64,000 nt of DNA, from the NCBI RefSeq assembly GCF_032163505.1, contig NZ_CP134147.1:1764501-1828500 (forward strand), given 5' to 3'. The DNA comes from Streptococcus parasanguinis (GTDB lineage: Bacteria > Bacillota > Bacilli > Lactobacillales > Streptococcaceae). Below, in pieces: positions 53,223 to 62,835 of the stretch. Numbering within the stretch: position 1 is the stretch's first letter; every line of letters starts with the position of its first letter. The notes beneath the pieces are model-generated. The model was not told the DNA's origin, did no database searches, and worked only from the letters and a program-made list of their open reading frames with translations. The position numbers and the translations under genes are program-made.

Positions 53223-55376
53223 TTACTTATCTAAGGGAAATCCATCATAAATGATTCTTCCTCTATCCATAACAATAAATCTATCTACAAATTTCATGAA
53301 GCTATCTTCATGAAAAATACTTATTATTATCATGTTTTTTTTAATTGAATTTAAATATTCAAAAACTTTTTTCTCGGATTCTTTATCCAAACTACTTGTC
53401 GCCTCATCTAATAATAAAATTTCAGGATTACTTAGTATAGCTCTAGCTAATCCAACTTTTTGTTTTTGACCACCAGATAAGTTCTCTCCATTTTCTAGAA
53501 GAAATAGCCCTAGCCCATTTCCCTCTGATGTAAGTTCAAATAAACCAAATTCGATACAAATCCTATTGATTTCTTCATCTACAATCATTGAATTTCCCAA
53601 AGTTAAATTATCTCTCAGTGTCCCTTCAAATACATAGGGATCCTGACTAACGTATGCTAACTTACTTCTTATATCAGGTAATCGATCTTTTGAAAGCTTT
53701 GTCCCCTCATAAATAATCTCTCCCTTCTTTGGATTAATGAGAGTACCTATCATTTTCAATAGTGTAGTTTTCCCAGAACCATTTGTTCCAGTTATTCCAA
53801 TAATTGAACCTGTATTTATTGTAATATCAATGTTATCGAGACTTTTATTAACTAAATTATATTGATAATCTACATTCTTTAGCTGGACTGTTTTTATCTG
53901 TTTAGTAAAACTTTTATTAGATTTACTGTCTGAATATTCCTTCTCGATTTCTAAAATATCAGTAACTCTTCCAATAGAAACTAATGTATTTTGAAATTCT
54001 CCAAATGATTTAATAATATTTTTTACAGGTATGATAAAAAAAGTAGTTAGTGATTCAAAAGCTACTAATTCGCCTAATGAGATAGTATCAGATATAACTA
54101 ATTTGCTACCTATCCAAATAATTATTAATGTACCTATTGACTCCACTAATACAACCAAAGAGTTTAAAATATTTTTTAAACTTAAAATTTTAAAAAGACC
54201 TTTAGAAAGTTCTAGAGTTGTATCATGGAATTTATGAATGAATCTTCCTTCTCCCTGTTGTAATTTTATAGTTCCAATTCCAGATAATACTTCATTAATT
54301 ATTGTTAATAAATCAGAGTGCTCTTTTTGTACATTTCGATTAACATTTTTCAATGGTGAAATAAAGATAATTGTAATAAATACATAAATAACTAATATTA
54401 CAACTACCGACATAAATAAAATTGGACTAATAGAGCACAAGATGATTGCCCCTACTATTGCTAATATAGTGTCTAAAACCATTGACAAAATCATATTAAT
54501 TCCTTGATTTTGAATTTCAGTAATATTATGAAACCTCGATAATATACTTCCCGAATCAGCTCTATCTATAAACTCTAGCGGTAAGCCAATCATATGACTG
54601 AAGAAAAGTAACATCAAGTTATTATTGATTCTTTCGGCCATTTTTGCTAATACAAAACCATTTAATAGGCTAATTATTAACTGACAAAAATAGAGTATGA
54701 CAAGAACCAATAATAATAAATCGATTCTTGAGATAATTTGACCTAAAATTCCGTCAAAAGTATTTGACTTTCCATTATTTAGTATCATATTATCTATAAC
54801 ATTTTTATAAAAGAAAGCTCCAGCTATTGAAATTAATGATATTCCTAAAGAATATAAAATTGTGTAAAAAAAATTTTTCCTCTCTGAGGCTATGACATTT
54901 ATAAGTTTAATATAATTTTTATTAAACTGATTATTATCCTCCCAAGAATCATTTTTTGAAAAAGTTAAAATTGAACCTGACCACTTCTTATTAAATTGTT
55001 CAAAAGTTAATACTTGTTTGCCCTCACCAGGATCAAATATAGTAATTTTTGAATTGCTATATTTATAAACCACAACAAAATGCCCTTTTGAATGATTATT
55101 TAAAAAATGTGCAATAAAAGGAAGCTGTAATCTATTATTTTTTAATTCTTCTAATAACTCATCAAATGTACCATTTAAGGCTGTTGAAGTTAACCCAAAT
55201 TGCTCCCCTACTATCCCAATTGTATAAAAGTTAGAGCCCGATTTGTCAACTTTCATTTTTTCCCTTATCAAAGACATAGGAGCATTATTCCCCCAAAAAT
55301 GTATAATGGAGGTTAAGCATGCTGCACCACAGTCTTGAGCATCATGTTGCATTACTCCTCTAAAATAATTTTTCAT
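53223..55376 (-). CDS. C39 peptidase-containing ABC exporter
   Basis: 717 aa. The N-terminal C39 peptidase has Cys16 (QDCGAAC), His99 (KGHFVVVYKY) and Asp115 (IFDPGEG). Five to six membrane helices follow, and then the ATPase with GITGTNGSGKTTLLKMI, LSGGQKQKVGLARAIL and ILLLDEATSSLD. It removes double-glycine leaders during export. The double-glycine peptide gene lies 104 bp upstream in the same direction. Complete domain set, no truncation. Confidence 0.95.
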   Translation of the reverse strand: MKNYFRGVMQHDAQDCGAACLTSIIHFWGNNAPMSLIREKMKVDKSGSNFYTIGIVGEQFGLTSTALNGTFDELLEELKNNRLQLPFIAHFLNNHSKGHFVVVYKYSNSKITIFDPGEGKQVLTFEQFNKKWSGSILTFSKNDSWEDNNQFNKNYIKLINVIASERKNFFYTILYSLGISLISIAGAFFYKNVIDNMILNNGKSNTFDGILGQIISRIDLLLLVLVILYFCQLIISLLNGFVLAKMAERINNNLMLLFFSHMIGLPLEFIDRADSGSILSRFHNITEIQNQGINMILSMVLDTILAIVGAIILCSISPILFMSVVVILVIYVFITIIFISPLKNVNRNVQKEHSDLLTIINEVLSGIGTIKLQQGEGRFIHKFHDTTLELSKGLFKILSLKNILNSLVVLVESIGTLIIIWIGSKLVISDTISLGELVAFESLTTFFIIPVKNIIKSFGEFQNTLVSIGRVTDILEIEKEYSDSKSNKSFTKQIKTVQLKNVDYQYNLVNKSLDNIDITINTGSIIGITGTNGSGKTTLLKMIGTLINPKKGEIIYEGTKLSKDRLPDIRSKLAYVSQDPYVFEGTLRDNLTLGNSMIVDEEINRICIEFGLFELTSEGNGLGLFLLENGENLSGGQKQKVGLARAILSNPEILLLDEATSSLDKESEKKVFEYLNSIKKNMIIISIFHEDSFMKFVDRFIVMDRGRIIYDGFPLDK

Positions 55377-55440
55377 AAGTTTTCCTCAAAATAATATTTT
55401 CACTAGTAATACTATAGCAACCCCTAATATCCACTTTTTA

Positions 55441-55470
55441 AGAAAAAAGCCACTTGAAAATAATCAAGTG
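55441..55470 (-). terminator. Attenuator between precursor peptide and C39 exporter
   Basis: Minus strand CACTTG-ATTATTTT-CAAGTG then GCTTTTTTC, ten bases past the precursor stop; it would favour precursor over exporter transcript. Confidence 0.75.
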
Positions 55471-55479
55471 ACCTAAAGA

Positions 55480-55650
55480 TTATGCACGAACGATTGTTTT
55501 ATGACCTCTATATCTTCTCTCATGGTCATATGCTGTAGCTTTGGCGGTTTCAACAAATATATGGTCATGACTGATATAACCACAAGTCAGACAAACCCAA
55601 ACTGCTCCACCAACGACAGTCTGTTGTTCTTTTACAGACATTTCTTTCAT
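55480..55650 (-). CDS. Double-glycine bacteriocin-like precursor with CxxC and many His
   Basis: 56 aa, with AAAGGAGG before the ATG at 55650. Leader MKEMSVKEQQTVVGG ends in Gly-Gly after 15 residues. The core of 41 residues begins AVWVCLTCGYISHDHIF and contains one CxxC pair (Cys20, Cys23), five His and a basic tail (ERRYRGHKTIVRA). Strong own promoter. The short leader and the C39 exporter next to it make it a secreted peptide, probably a bacteriocin. The core matches no family I know. Confidence 0.8.
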   Translation of the reverse strand: MKEMSVKEQQTVVGGAVWVCLTCGYISHDHIFVETAKATAYDHERRYRGHKTIVRA

Positions 55651-55712
55651 GACTGCAACCTCCTTTATAATTTTTTTATTATTACTACTTTATGTCACCC
55701 TTTTTCAAATAT

Positions 55713-55741
55713 ATTATACAAAAAAATGAAAGGGTTTACAA
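55713..55741 (-). promoter_or_regulatory. Promoter of the double-glycine peptide operon
   Basis: Minus strand TTGTAA (55741-55736), 17 bp, TATAAT (55718-55713), about 60 bp before the precursor start. Confidence 0.75.
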
Positions 55742-55786
55742 GAAATTGACGGTTATAGAAACTATAATTCTCATCACTTTGAACAT

Positions 55787-55817
55787 TAAAAAGGAGAGAA
55801 CTAATTTAGTCCTCTCC
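55787..55817 (-). terminator. Terminator after the propeller lipoprotein
   Basis: Minus strand GGAGAGGACTAA / TTAGTTCTCTCC (one G-T pair) then TTTTT, isolating this gene from the precursor operon. Confidence 0.8.
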
Positions 55818-55867
55818 AGATTGTAACTTTTTATCAACCCACTACAGTTGACAATGAGCCTTTATTA

Positions 55868-56998
55868 TTAATTTGACCCTAAGTCTTTTTCTACGATTCT
55901 TAATCCGATTGGAAAATCATCTTTTCCCAATTTTAATTTCTGTTTCTCAATCAACTTAGCATCCTTGAGACTATATTGTAATAAATGTTGATCAGTAGCT
56001 AGATACAACTTATTTTCATTTGAAATTGTAAAAGAATTTATTTCCTCTGGTGTTTCACCTGAATTGTCATCCAACACAATCGCTTTTATAGTTTCATTTT
56101 GTAAATCAAGAACAGATAAAATATTCTTTCCTTCTACCTCGTGCTTGACGACAAGGTAATGATTATCTGGACTTGGATAAAGCATATTAGGATAAGGATT
56201 GGGTAAGGTAAATAATTTCCTTTCTCCAGTGTGCAAATCGACTGACAACAATTGGTTTCCTGCCACCTTCTCAAAAGTATCTGTATCACGAATTGCAGAG
56301 ATACTTACGAATGCCCTATCTTTGACAATTGCCAAGCCTTCTAACATTTCAACCTTTTTACCATCTGAAGTTAATCGAATTCTATCTTTTTCTTTCCAAT
56401 GCTCTTTTTCATTTAGTACTATTAAATCTGAATCCAACACGCCTTCTGGACGATTTCGTTTTGGATCTTGATAAGCAATCTCAGCATATACGTTAGAATT
56501 ATTTGCAACAATCTGACTCGAAATTGCTGTCATTTGGTTAAATTTTTTCTGAAAAACTTGCTTTCCATTAAGAGAAAAGACTGTTAATATTCCTGAGTTT
56601 GCATCTGTTTGAGCAGTATAAAAGTAATTAGAAGAGATACCTGATCCCATCATTGCATAATTCTTAGTATGATTTTTCCTTATCTCGCCTTTGGAAAAAT
56701 CAATTGAAATGATATTTTGATGATCTATTGGTGCAAAATCATCACCTTCAGTTACGATCATCTTATCACCACTGTTTAAACACGAAAACCAGAGATTAAC
56801 ATACGTTGCTACATCAATTTTTTCTACTCGATGTAACTCGAGCTTATTCTCTTTCTTAGTATATGATTGAATACTTTTTGAGGTGACCAAGTAAAGATTC
56901 GATTCTGGATCAACTTGAAACATTGGTGTTTGGACCTTAGAACAAGAAAGCAAAAGGAAGAATAGAAATAAAATCCCAAAAAGATAAGAGCGTTTCAT
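55868..56998 (-). CDS. Lipoprotein with beta-propeller-like domain
   Basis: 376 aa. Signal peptide with lipobox LLLSC (Cys19), then repeated beta-rich units such as NLYLVTSKSIQSYTKKENK, ILSVLDLQNETIKAIVLDD and NKLYLATDQHLLQYSLKDAK, the pattern of a seven-bladed WD/YVTN-like propeller. It is exposed on the cell surface. It lies 12 bp after the secreted papain-like gene, so the two are co-expressed; function unknown. Confidence 0.72.
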   Translation of the reverse strand: MKRSYLFGILFLFFLLLSCSKVQTPMFQVDPESNLYLVTSKSIQSYTKKENKLELHRVEKIDVATYVNLWFSCLNSGDKMIVTEGDDFAPIDHQNIISIDFSKGEIRKNHTKNYAMMGSGISSNYFYTAQTDANSGILTVFSLNGKQVFQKKFNQMTAISSQIVANNSNVYAEIAYQDPKRNRPEGVLDSDLIVLNEKEHWKEKDRIRLTSDGKKVEMLEGLAIVKDRAFVSISAIRDTDTFEKVAGNQLLSVDLHTGERKLFTLPNPYPNMLYPSPDNHYLVVKHEVEGKNILSVLDLQNETIKAIVLDDNSGETPEEINSFTISNENKLYLATDQHLLQYSLKDAKLIEKQKLKLGKDDFPIGLRIVEKDLGSN

Positions 56999-57010
56999 AT
57001 ATCATTCCTA

Positions 57011-57682
57011 CTATCTATTTCTGTATACAATAGTTGTCTTAGAATTTTTAACAAATTCACCCGGATGAATTGCAATTGCTGAGCCAATATCATTGTCACT
57101 TTTATTCAAATCGATTCCTGATGTGTAGTAATACGCAGCCCATACAAGTTGAGAACAATAAAAACTATTTGTTTGTCGAGCATTCCAAAAATTTAAATTA
57201 TAGGGTTTTCCTACCTGCTCACCTGCCCAATGACCGGCATTCCAATCTTGTTGAATAGTTGTTGTCTTTACTCCTACTTGCCAAACAGTTCCTTGAGTCC
57301 ACTTTCCTTTTCTTAATCTTACAGGACTATTACTATTAGCTGCCTCTGCAACAGAGTAATTTTTTTGTGGCGCAATTATTCCAGCATGCCAAGTATTAAA
57401 GGGGCCTACCCCAAAACCTTGATCTGTTACACAAATTAGACCGTCTCGCCAGCTCCACGAACCAACACTTGTCCGTTCCATTGTTTTTAAATCACCTAAT
57501 ACAGGAGCATTTAGACCGTACTCTTTATATTCCATTTCTTTATTTGGAATATCATTTAGAATACTTTGTTCTTTATCGCTACTTTCGGTATTACTAATTG
57601 TATCTACATTCACAATTTTTATATTTTGAAAACTAAGAATGAATACCATCGACATTATGATTATTCTTGTAAATTTTCTCAT
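57011..57682 (-). CDS. Secreted permuted-papain (YiiX/NlpC-P60-like) hydrolase
   Basis: 223 aa from the ATG at 57682, with a weak AGGTG upstream (a GTG three codons earlier is possible). An N-terminal signal peptide (FTRIIIMSMVFILSFQ) is followed by a domain with GPFNTWHAGIIAPQKNYSVA (His) and later NSFYCSQLVWAAYYYTSGID (Cys). This His-before-Cys order is the YiiX/permuted papain type. Likely target: peptidoglycan or a lipid/peptide amide outside the cell. It precedes the propeller lipoprotein in one unit. Confidence 0.72.
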   Translation of the reverse strand: MRKFTRIIIMSMVFILSFQNIKIVNVDTISNTESSDKEQSILNDIPNKEMEYKEYGLNAPVLGDLKTMERTSVGSWSWRDGLICVTDQGFGVGPFNTWHAGIIAPQKNYSVAEAANSNSPVRLRKGKWTQGTVWQVGVKTTTIQQDWNAGHWAGEQVGKPYNLNFWNARQTNSFYCSQLVWAAYYYTSGIDLNKSDNDIGSAIAIHPGEFVKNSKTTIVYRNR

Positions 57683-57844
57683 TTTTTTCACCTAATGAAG
57701 CATAATCTTTTAACTGATTTAGCGGAATACATAATTCATCTTTTCTAATTCACGAATTTAATTTTGATACACTCTTTATATTATGTTATCAACTCTTATT
57801 TCTTGAAATTTAAATCACCTCTATCCATTTCTTGACTCACTTTC

Positions 57845-58243
57845 TCACCAAGCATAATTTTTCTCACTGCATGTAACCATGGCTCCTAATAATTCCTCTG
57901 GTGTCAGTTTCGTCAAGCCTCCATAGGTTGGATCCTGTACATGTGTATCGGGGTCTAGATAATAGATTGCTGAGATGTCCTTGGTCAACAGCCTCGCCAT
58001 AAGCAATCCCATCATTTGACAGTGCGGTAGGTGTAAAGATTTTCCCATCTGGATAAGGGATAGAAATAGAATTTTTTAATAAATCTTCTGCCTTTCTTTC
58101 CTCGAACCCTATTTTCCTGGATACATTGGCACTACCGGATGGAGATTTTTTTGTGGCCCTACAAGTGTGCAAGCTGATAAGAGAATGATAATACCAAGGA
58201 TGATAAAACTGAAAAATTTTTGTTTGAACGAATCTTTTTTCAT
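57845..58243 (-). pseudogene. Lipoprotein gene of the lactococcin-972 cluster, broken by frameshifts
   Basis: The ATG at 58243 (GGAGG upstream) encodes a lipoprotein signal with lipobox LLSAC, then TLVGPQK before the frame is lost at an A7 run. A second frame continues SPSGSANVSRKIGFEERKAE and ends PTALSNDGIAYGEA; a third then gives ISAIYYLDPDTHVQDPTYGG and LTKLTPEELLGAMVT to a stop at 57845. At least two frameshifts are needed to rejoin it. It follows the ABC ATPase of the cluster. Confidence 0.75.
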
Positions 58244-58309
58244 CAGCCTATACCTCCTGGATAGCTATAAAAGATAATCTAGAAGATCCTACCATTCTTC
58301 AACCATGGA

Positions 58310-58936
58310 CTAGTCGAGCCTTATCATTTCGTCGGCTTTTTCCCAAATCACTGGATTATGGGTTGCGATAATGATTAAACGATCTTGCTTCTTTAACATT
58401 AAGAGCAAGTCCATCACCTCTTGTGAGGTTTCTGGATCCAGTGCTGCAGTTAGTTCATCTGCCAAAATTAAAGGTGGATCTTTTAAAATAACTTTAGCTA
58501 ATGCGACACGTTGCGCCTCTCCCCCCGATAATTCATAAATCTTTTGATCCAGAGCAAGGTAAGCCAATCCTACTTTTTTGAGCACTTCTTCTTCTTGCTG
58601 CTTCTTCTCTTTTTTCGTTAATTTTTGACCAATCAATCCCAAATCTAAGTTTTTAGCGATAGTCTCGTTTTCAAGTAGGCCAAAGTTTTGAAAGAGATAA
58701 CCTAATTCATTCTTAAAGAAGTGATGCTGTTTGATTTGTTTCAGTTCTTGCCCTTGATAGCTTATACTCCCTTCTTCATAAGGCTCTATCTTCGCCAAGA
58801 TATTAAGCAAGGTTGTTTTACCACACCCACTATTTCCGATCAGAGCATAGACCTTACCTTCTGTTAATTGCAAACTCAAATCTTGAAAGACCGTTCGTTG
58901 GCCAAATGATTTGGTTAAATGTTCTACGCTAATCAT
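58310..58936 (-). CDS. ABC ATPase of the lactococcin-972 cluster
   Basis: 208 aa. Walker A LIGNSGCGKTTLLNIL, signature LSGGEAQRVALAKVIL and Walker B LILADELTAALDPETS. MacB/LolD-like short ATPase. It starts one base after the permease stop. In lactococcin-972 clusters this ATPase and the large permease are thought to export the bacteriocin or provide immunity. Confidence 0.9.
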   Translation of the reverse strand: MISVEHLTKSFGQRTVFQDLSLQLTEGKVYALIGNSGCGKTTLLNILAKIEPYEEGSISYQGQELKQIKQHHFFKNELGYLFQNFGLLENETIAKNLDLGLIGQKLTKKEKKQQEEEVLKKVGLAYLALDQKIYELSGGEAQRVALAKVILKDPPLILADELTAALDPETSQEVMDLLLMLKKQDRLIIIATHNPVIWEKADEMIRLD

Positions 58937-58937
58937 A

Positions 58938-60947
58938 TTAGGCTCCTTTCAGTACAGTGGCTAACAAGTGGTCTTCTTTATGAGACCGATACAGGAGAAT
59001 GAACCAAGCATTAGTAATAAATAGCAAGAGAGTGACAAGAGCAATCCACCATTCTTGAGTGAGAAGGAATGTCAGGAAGCTTCCTAATAGTAAGAGGATA
59101 CTTTCTGAGAGCAAAATCATTTGGTGAATCTTTACAAATCCCAGACCTGCAATCTTCTTCAAGAAGATTGGTCTTCTAAACTCTTCAAAATAGAGGAAAT
59201 TCATGGTGTTAAAGAGTAGTATGGAAGTAGCTATTGCAAAGATTCCTCCTGCAATGGTAATGAGATTCTCTAATTGAATGGTTTGGATCATCTGCTGGTA
59301 TACAGACGCCGCATAGTCATATTGACTAACATTTTTTTCAAGCCCATTCTCAACTACTAGTTTCTTGCTTTTTTCCAGACCATCAAAGTAAAGATAAGAA
59401 TTAAGATGAGAGAAATAAGGATTATCGTAGCCACCAAAGCTTCTAGGTAGAACAACAACCAAAATCGGGTCTGTCAAGAATTGCTGATAGCTCATCGGTG
59501 TATTATTATAGATAAATCGTTTTTGGTTGTTAGGAAGATAGGTCACCCGTGCTTTCATAGGCAACTGACTCTTTCCTTGTTCATCACTAGGAGTCAGATA
59601 ATCTTCATAGCGTTTTTTCAACTCCTCTTCTTGCCCTTTCAACTTTTCAGGAAGCAAGAGTCCAAATTCTCCAGCTTGCAAGTGATTCAAGCGCTCTTTT
59701 TCCTCAGGGGATACTAAGATCTTTTGGATATCAAGGTAATTTGGTGTTACATACAGGGTGTTGGCAAGAGGATCGTAATCTGTGATCGAAAGCTCTCTCC
59801 CTGTTCTAGGATCGTTCATGAAGCCTTTTGAATTAAATGCGGCAAGCTGATGATGGACCAAAAGTCCACCTTTTTCAATGCCAGACTCGATCAGTTTAGA
59901 CCATTTAGCTCTTTGTTCAATTTGCATTTCTTTGTTTGTCGTTTGTAAAACATTTTCCCGATTCAAACTAATTTGTATCCAATTTGTCTCTTTAGACCAA
60001 GCCAAACTTCCCTCTTGATAAGTCTGCCAGATAGAGCCATAGATGCTGACACGATGAATTGAGAGACCAATGACAGTGATTGCAAGAAATTGACATGTAA
60101 AGAGAAAAAACAAGACTCTTTTTAATGGAATTTTCCCCTTTAAAAGGCTAACCAAGTGTACTGTCTGAATACTGAATGCAAAGAAAAAGGATAGGAAAGT
60201 AGATAAAATAAATAAAAGTGTATTGTAAATAATACTAGCTGAAATGATGAGAGAATAGGCAAAAGGGGTCAATTGTAAATAATAAATCAGAATAGCTCCT
60301 AGGACACTTCCACCAATACACCCTATAAACAATTCTTTACCATCTTCCATGAGAGAATGTCCAAAGAGCTGGTATCGTCTTATTCCAGAAATATAACGAA
60401 TCCCTGCACTTCTCATTTCAAGTGTTTTTTGAATAATGGTCAATGCACCAAAGCTGATGATAAAAATAACCAAGGCTAGAGATTGGGAACCCGAACCAAA
60501 AAATACCATAAAATTTTGCAGGGGATTGGGCTTATTCATGAAACTTTTTGAAAAACCAAGATCGTGGAGTTTTTGATCCAATTTTTCAAGGGTTAAATTC
60601 CCAGATAGTATATAGTAATTGGTAAGCAAACTTTCCTTTGCAACGAATTCTTTCTCTTCTTTTTTGATGCCATTAGGAAGTGTTCCTTCTCCGTAGATAT
60701 CATACGAAAACTTGACTTGCCCTTTAGAATCTGTTTTTTGAATCTGACGAGCAATCAAACTATTGTTTTCCTTTGCTAACTGATCTAAGCTAGATGAAAG
60801 CTCTTCATAAACAACTTCCTTTTCTTGTTGAAGAATCCCTATTACAGGTAGGCTTCGATGGATGACCGTATTAGGTGAAATAAAGGCAATCCAAAGCAGA
60901 AAGATTAGAATAAAAAGGTTCGAGAAAAGTATAAATAAACGTTTCAT
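58938..60947 (-). CDS. Bacteriocin-associated integral membrane protein (DUF1430, FtsX-like)
   Basis: 669 aa. One N-terminal helix, a large extracellular region (about 30-150), three helices near 160-300, a second large extracellular region (about 310-560) and three C-terminal helices: the FtsX/MacB permease pattern as found in lactococcin-972 operons. It lies 61 bp downstream of the bacteriocin gene, with a hairpin between, and is followed at once by its ATPase. Confidence 0.88.
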   Translation of the reverse strand: MKRLFILFSNLFILIFLLWIAFISPNTVIHRSLPVIGILQQEKEVVYEELSSSLDQLAKENNSLIARQIQKTDSKGQVKFSYDIYGEGTLPNGIKKEEKEFVAKESLLTNYYILSGNLTLEKLDQKLHDLGFSKSFMNKPNPLQNFMVFFGSGSQSLALVIFIISFGALTIIQKTLEMRSAGIRYISGIRRYQLFGHSLMEDGKELFIGCIGGSVLGAILIYYLQLTPFAYSLIISASIIYNTLLFILSTFLSFFFAFSIQTVHLVSLLKGKIPLKRVLFFLFTCQFLAITVIGLSIHRVSIYGSIWQTYQEGSLAWSKETNWIQISLNRENVLQTTNKEMQIEQRAKWSKLIESGIEKGGLLVHHQLAAFNSKGFMNDPRTGRELSITDYDPLANTLYVTPNYLDIQKILVSPEEKERLNHLQAGEFGLLLPEKLKGQEEELKKRYEDYLTPSDEQGKSQLPMKARVTYLPNNQKRFIYNNTPMSYQQFLTDPILVVVLPRSFGGYDNPYFSHLNSYLYFDGLEKSKKLVVENGLEKNVSQYDYAASVYQQMIQTIQLENLITIAGGIFAIATSILLFNTMNFLYFEEFRRPIFLKKIAGLGFVKIHQMILLSESILLLLGSFLTFLLTQEWWIALVTLLLFITNAWFILLYRSHKEDHLLATVLKGA

Positions 60948-60966
60948 AATTCTACTCTTTCTAGTC

Positions 60967-60997
60967 TATCCTAGAGAGATTTCTTCTCTCTAGGATA
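60967..60997. other. Hairpin between bacteriocin gene and permease
   Basis: TATCCTAGAGAGA / TCTCTCTAGGATA, a perfect 13-bp inverted repeat with a 5-bp loop. It has no T-run on the minus strand, so it is more likely an RNA-stabilising or processing hairpin that raises the bacteriocin message than a full terminator. Confidence 0.65.
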
Positions 60998-61008
60998 AAC
61001 TTTAGCAA

Positions 61009-61305
61009 TTAAAATCCATAATTAAAGTATGCAACTTCACCAAAACTTGTATTTATGAACGATCTTGATGTGTAATGAGCAGAAGCATAACCTACATTAG
61101 ATCTGCTGTCACTTGCTCGAGCCACACTTGACCAATGCCATCGATAGTCGTGGAAATAATTTGAGAATGCTCCCCAATTGCCTGGATTATGATAACCTCC
61201 GTAACTCCAGTTACCACCAGATACCCAATCAGCAAAGACAGGACACGCTAAGCTACAACTAATAATTACAGTTAAGACAGAAAGGATAATTTTACTCGTT
61301 TTCAT
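61009..61305 (-). CDS. Lactococcin 972-family bacteriocin
   Basis: 98 aa with a Sec signal peptide ending CPVFA, then a core beginning DWVSGGNWSYGGYHNPGNWG with the family's Gly/Trp/Tyr-rich motif and an aromatic C terminus (VAYFNYGF). Lactococcin 972 binds lipid II and blocks septum formation in lactococci. First gene of the cluster with its DUF1430 permease and ATPase; the ribosome site GGAAGG precedes it. Confidence 0.9.
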   Translation of the reverse strand: MKTSKIILSVLTVIISCSLACPVFADWVSGGNWSYGGYHNPGNWGAFSNYFHDYRWHWSSVARASDSRSNVGYASAHYTSRSFINTSFGEVAYFNYGF

Positions 61306-61470
61306 GACTGTTCACCTTCCATAATTAGAATTAAAAGCTTTATTTAACAATAAAATTATGAATTGCTCAAAATATAGTTTCCGTTTTTTTCTCCTTTCCA
61401 GAGCAACTCTTCACATCTGTATTATAAAACTTTTTCCAAAAAAATACGAATTATTATACATAAAATAACT

Positions 61471-61507
61471 AAAAAATGAAGCTGGTTCTGCAACCAACTT
61501 CTTTTTT
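61471..61507. terminator. Bidirectional terminator beside a gene fragment
   Basis: GAAGCTGGTT / AACCAACTTC (one mismatch) with A6 before and T6 after. It belongs to the truncated minus-strand gene that stops at 61510. The 61306-61470 stretch is the AT-rich upstream region of the bacteriocin gene. Confidence 0.65.
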
Positions 61508-61509
61508 AT

Positions 61510-61620
61510 TTATTCCACCACTGCTTCAGCAATTTCCTCTGCAGTGATACCTGCAAAGTAACGACCTAGATTAATGGTTTGAAGGACTTTGAGGACGTCT
61601 TCACGTTCGTATTTGACACC
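61510..61620 (-). pseudogene. C-terminal fragment of an unidentified core-type gene
   Basis: 37-codon open end reading GVKYEREDVLKVLQTINLG, then RYFAGITAEEIAEAVVE and stop. It is GC-richer than its surroundings and looks like chromosomal coding sequence. It breaks off abruptly at 61620 where AT-rich coding DNA of the opposite strand begins. I cannot name the protein. Confidence 0.55.
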
Positions 61621-61622
61621 AC

Positions 61623-62816
61623 TTTAAATTCATCGGAAAAGAATATCTAGATATTCTTGAGTATGCAAAATCTGGTGAACTATATCTTTATTACAAGCCT
61701 AAAGGAGCAGCAATAGCTGAGCCTCTACTAGATGACATATTTGATCTACAATTATTTAAAGAAAATGAGATGCGCGTTCAAATCCAGGGGAACGAAATAG
61801 TATATCAAACAATTTTTAAATACACGACTAAGAATGATTATACTATTGATTTTGGGAATGGTTTTTCAATTAAAGTACAAGAGAAACCTGAAAATATCTC
61901 ACTAACTCTAAATTATTCCATTTCAAATATTCTTTCAAAAAGAATTGATGGGTTGAAATTTATTTTAGAAGTTCAAAAAAATAAAGGAATTATCTTAAAT
62001 AATCATAAACTAGCAATTAGCGATAAGAATCTGTCTAAAATTGATTTTAATTATTTAAAGAATAACTTAGATGCACATATCCGTTTAAAAAAGATACTGG
62101 ATAAACTTAAAATTTCTAAAGAGATCGATTTCACGAATTGGTCACAACAAGACTCTAGAATAGTTGATTTATTGTATAAGGGCATTATAAATGAAGAGTT
62201 AATTACTGATCTTAATTACTATAATACAATACAAGTCATGACATTTGCTAATGTACATGTATTATTATTAATAATACCAGAACATTCATGTACACAAAAT
62301 TATAGATTATATAATTTCAGTGATTATGATATGGTTTTAGTTGACGAAAATAATCACCAATTTTCAAAATATGAAGCTGTTGATTTAAAACAGCTACTGC
62401 TTATAGACAATTTTGATATTTCTGATTACCTTTCATCATATTTATCAAATAAGATTCCAATTGAAAATAAAGATCTTGGATTATTAAAACTTATAAACTA
62501 TAGTGATAATAAATGTGATCAAAATGTTTTACAATCTTGTTTTGAATTTGCAAAAAAACTTGTAGATATGGACAATTCTGAATATAGTAAACTCAATTTA
62601 CTACAAATTAAAAAACGTTTAAACACATTAACAACTGAAGATAATAACTATCTTTTATCTTTAATGAATCACAGTGCAGTTGAAATCCGATACGCTACAG
62701 CTTGTATATTAGGATATAAAGAACAAGCAAATTATTTATTTGAAAATAAGTTTTCCGAAAGCCAGAGGGAACTCTTTATTGAATATCCGATTTACCACCT
62801 TCTAACCTTTTCATAA
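61623..62816 (+). pseudogene. Large protein gene lacking its start
   Basis: The frame is open from about 61617: FKFIGKEYLDILEYAKSGEL, YLYYKPKGAAIAEPLLDD, through the ATG at 61770 and on to 62816 (about 397 codons). No start codon or ribosome site lies at its head, so the N terminus was lost at the 61620 junction; a shorter product from 61770 (348 aa) is possible. The C terminus (SLMNHSAVEIRYATACILGY) resembles a HEAT-like repeat. Function unknown; in this setting it may be a lost defence gene. Confidence 0.55.
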
Positions 62817-62835
62817 TAATACAATCATATTATAT

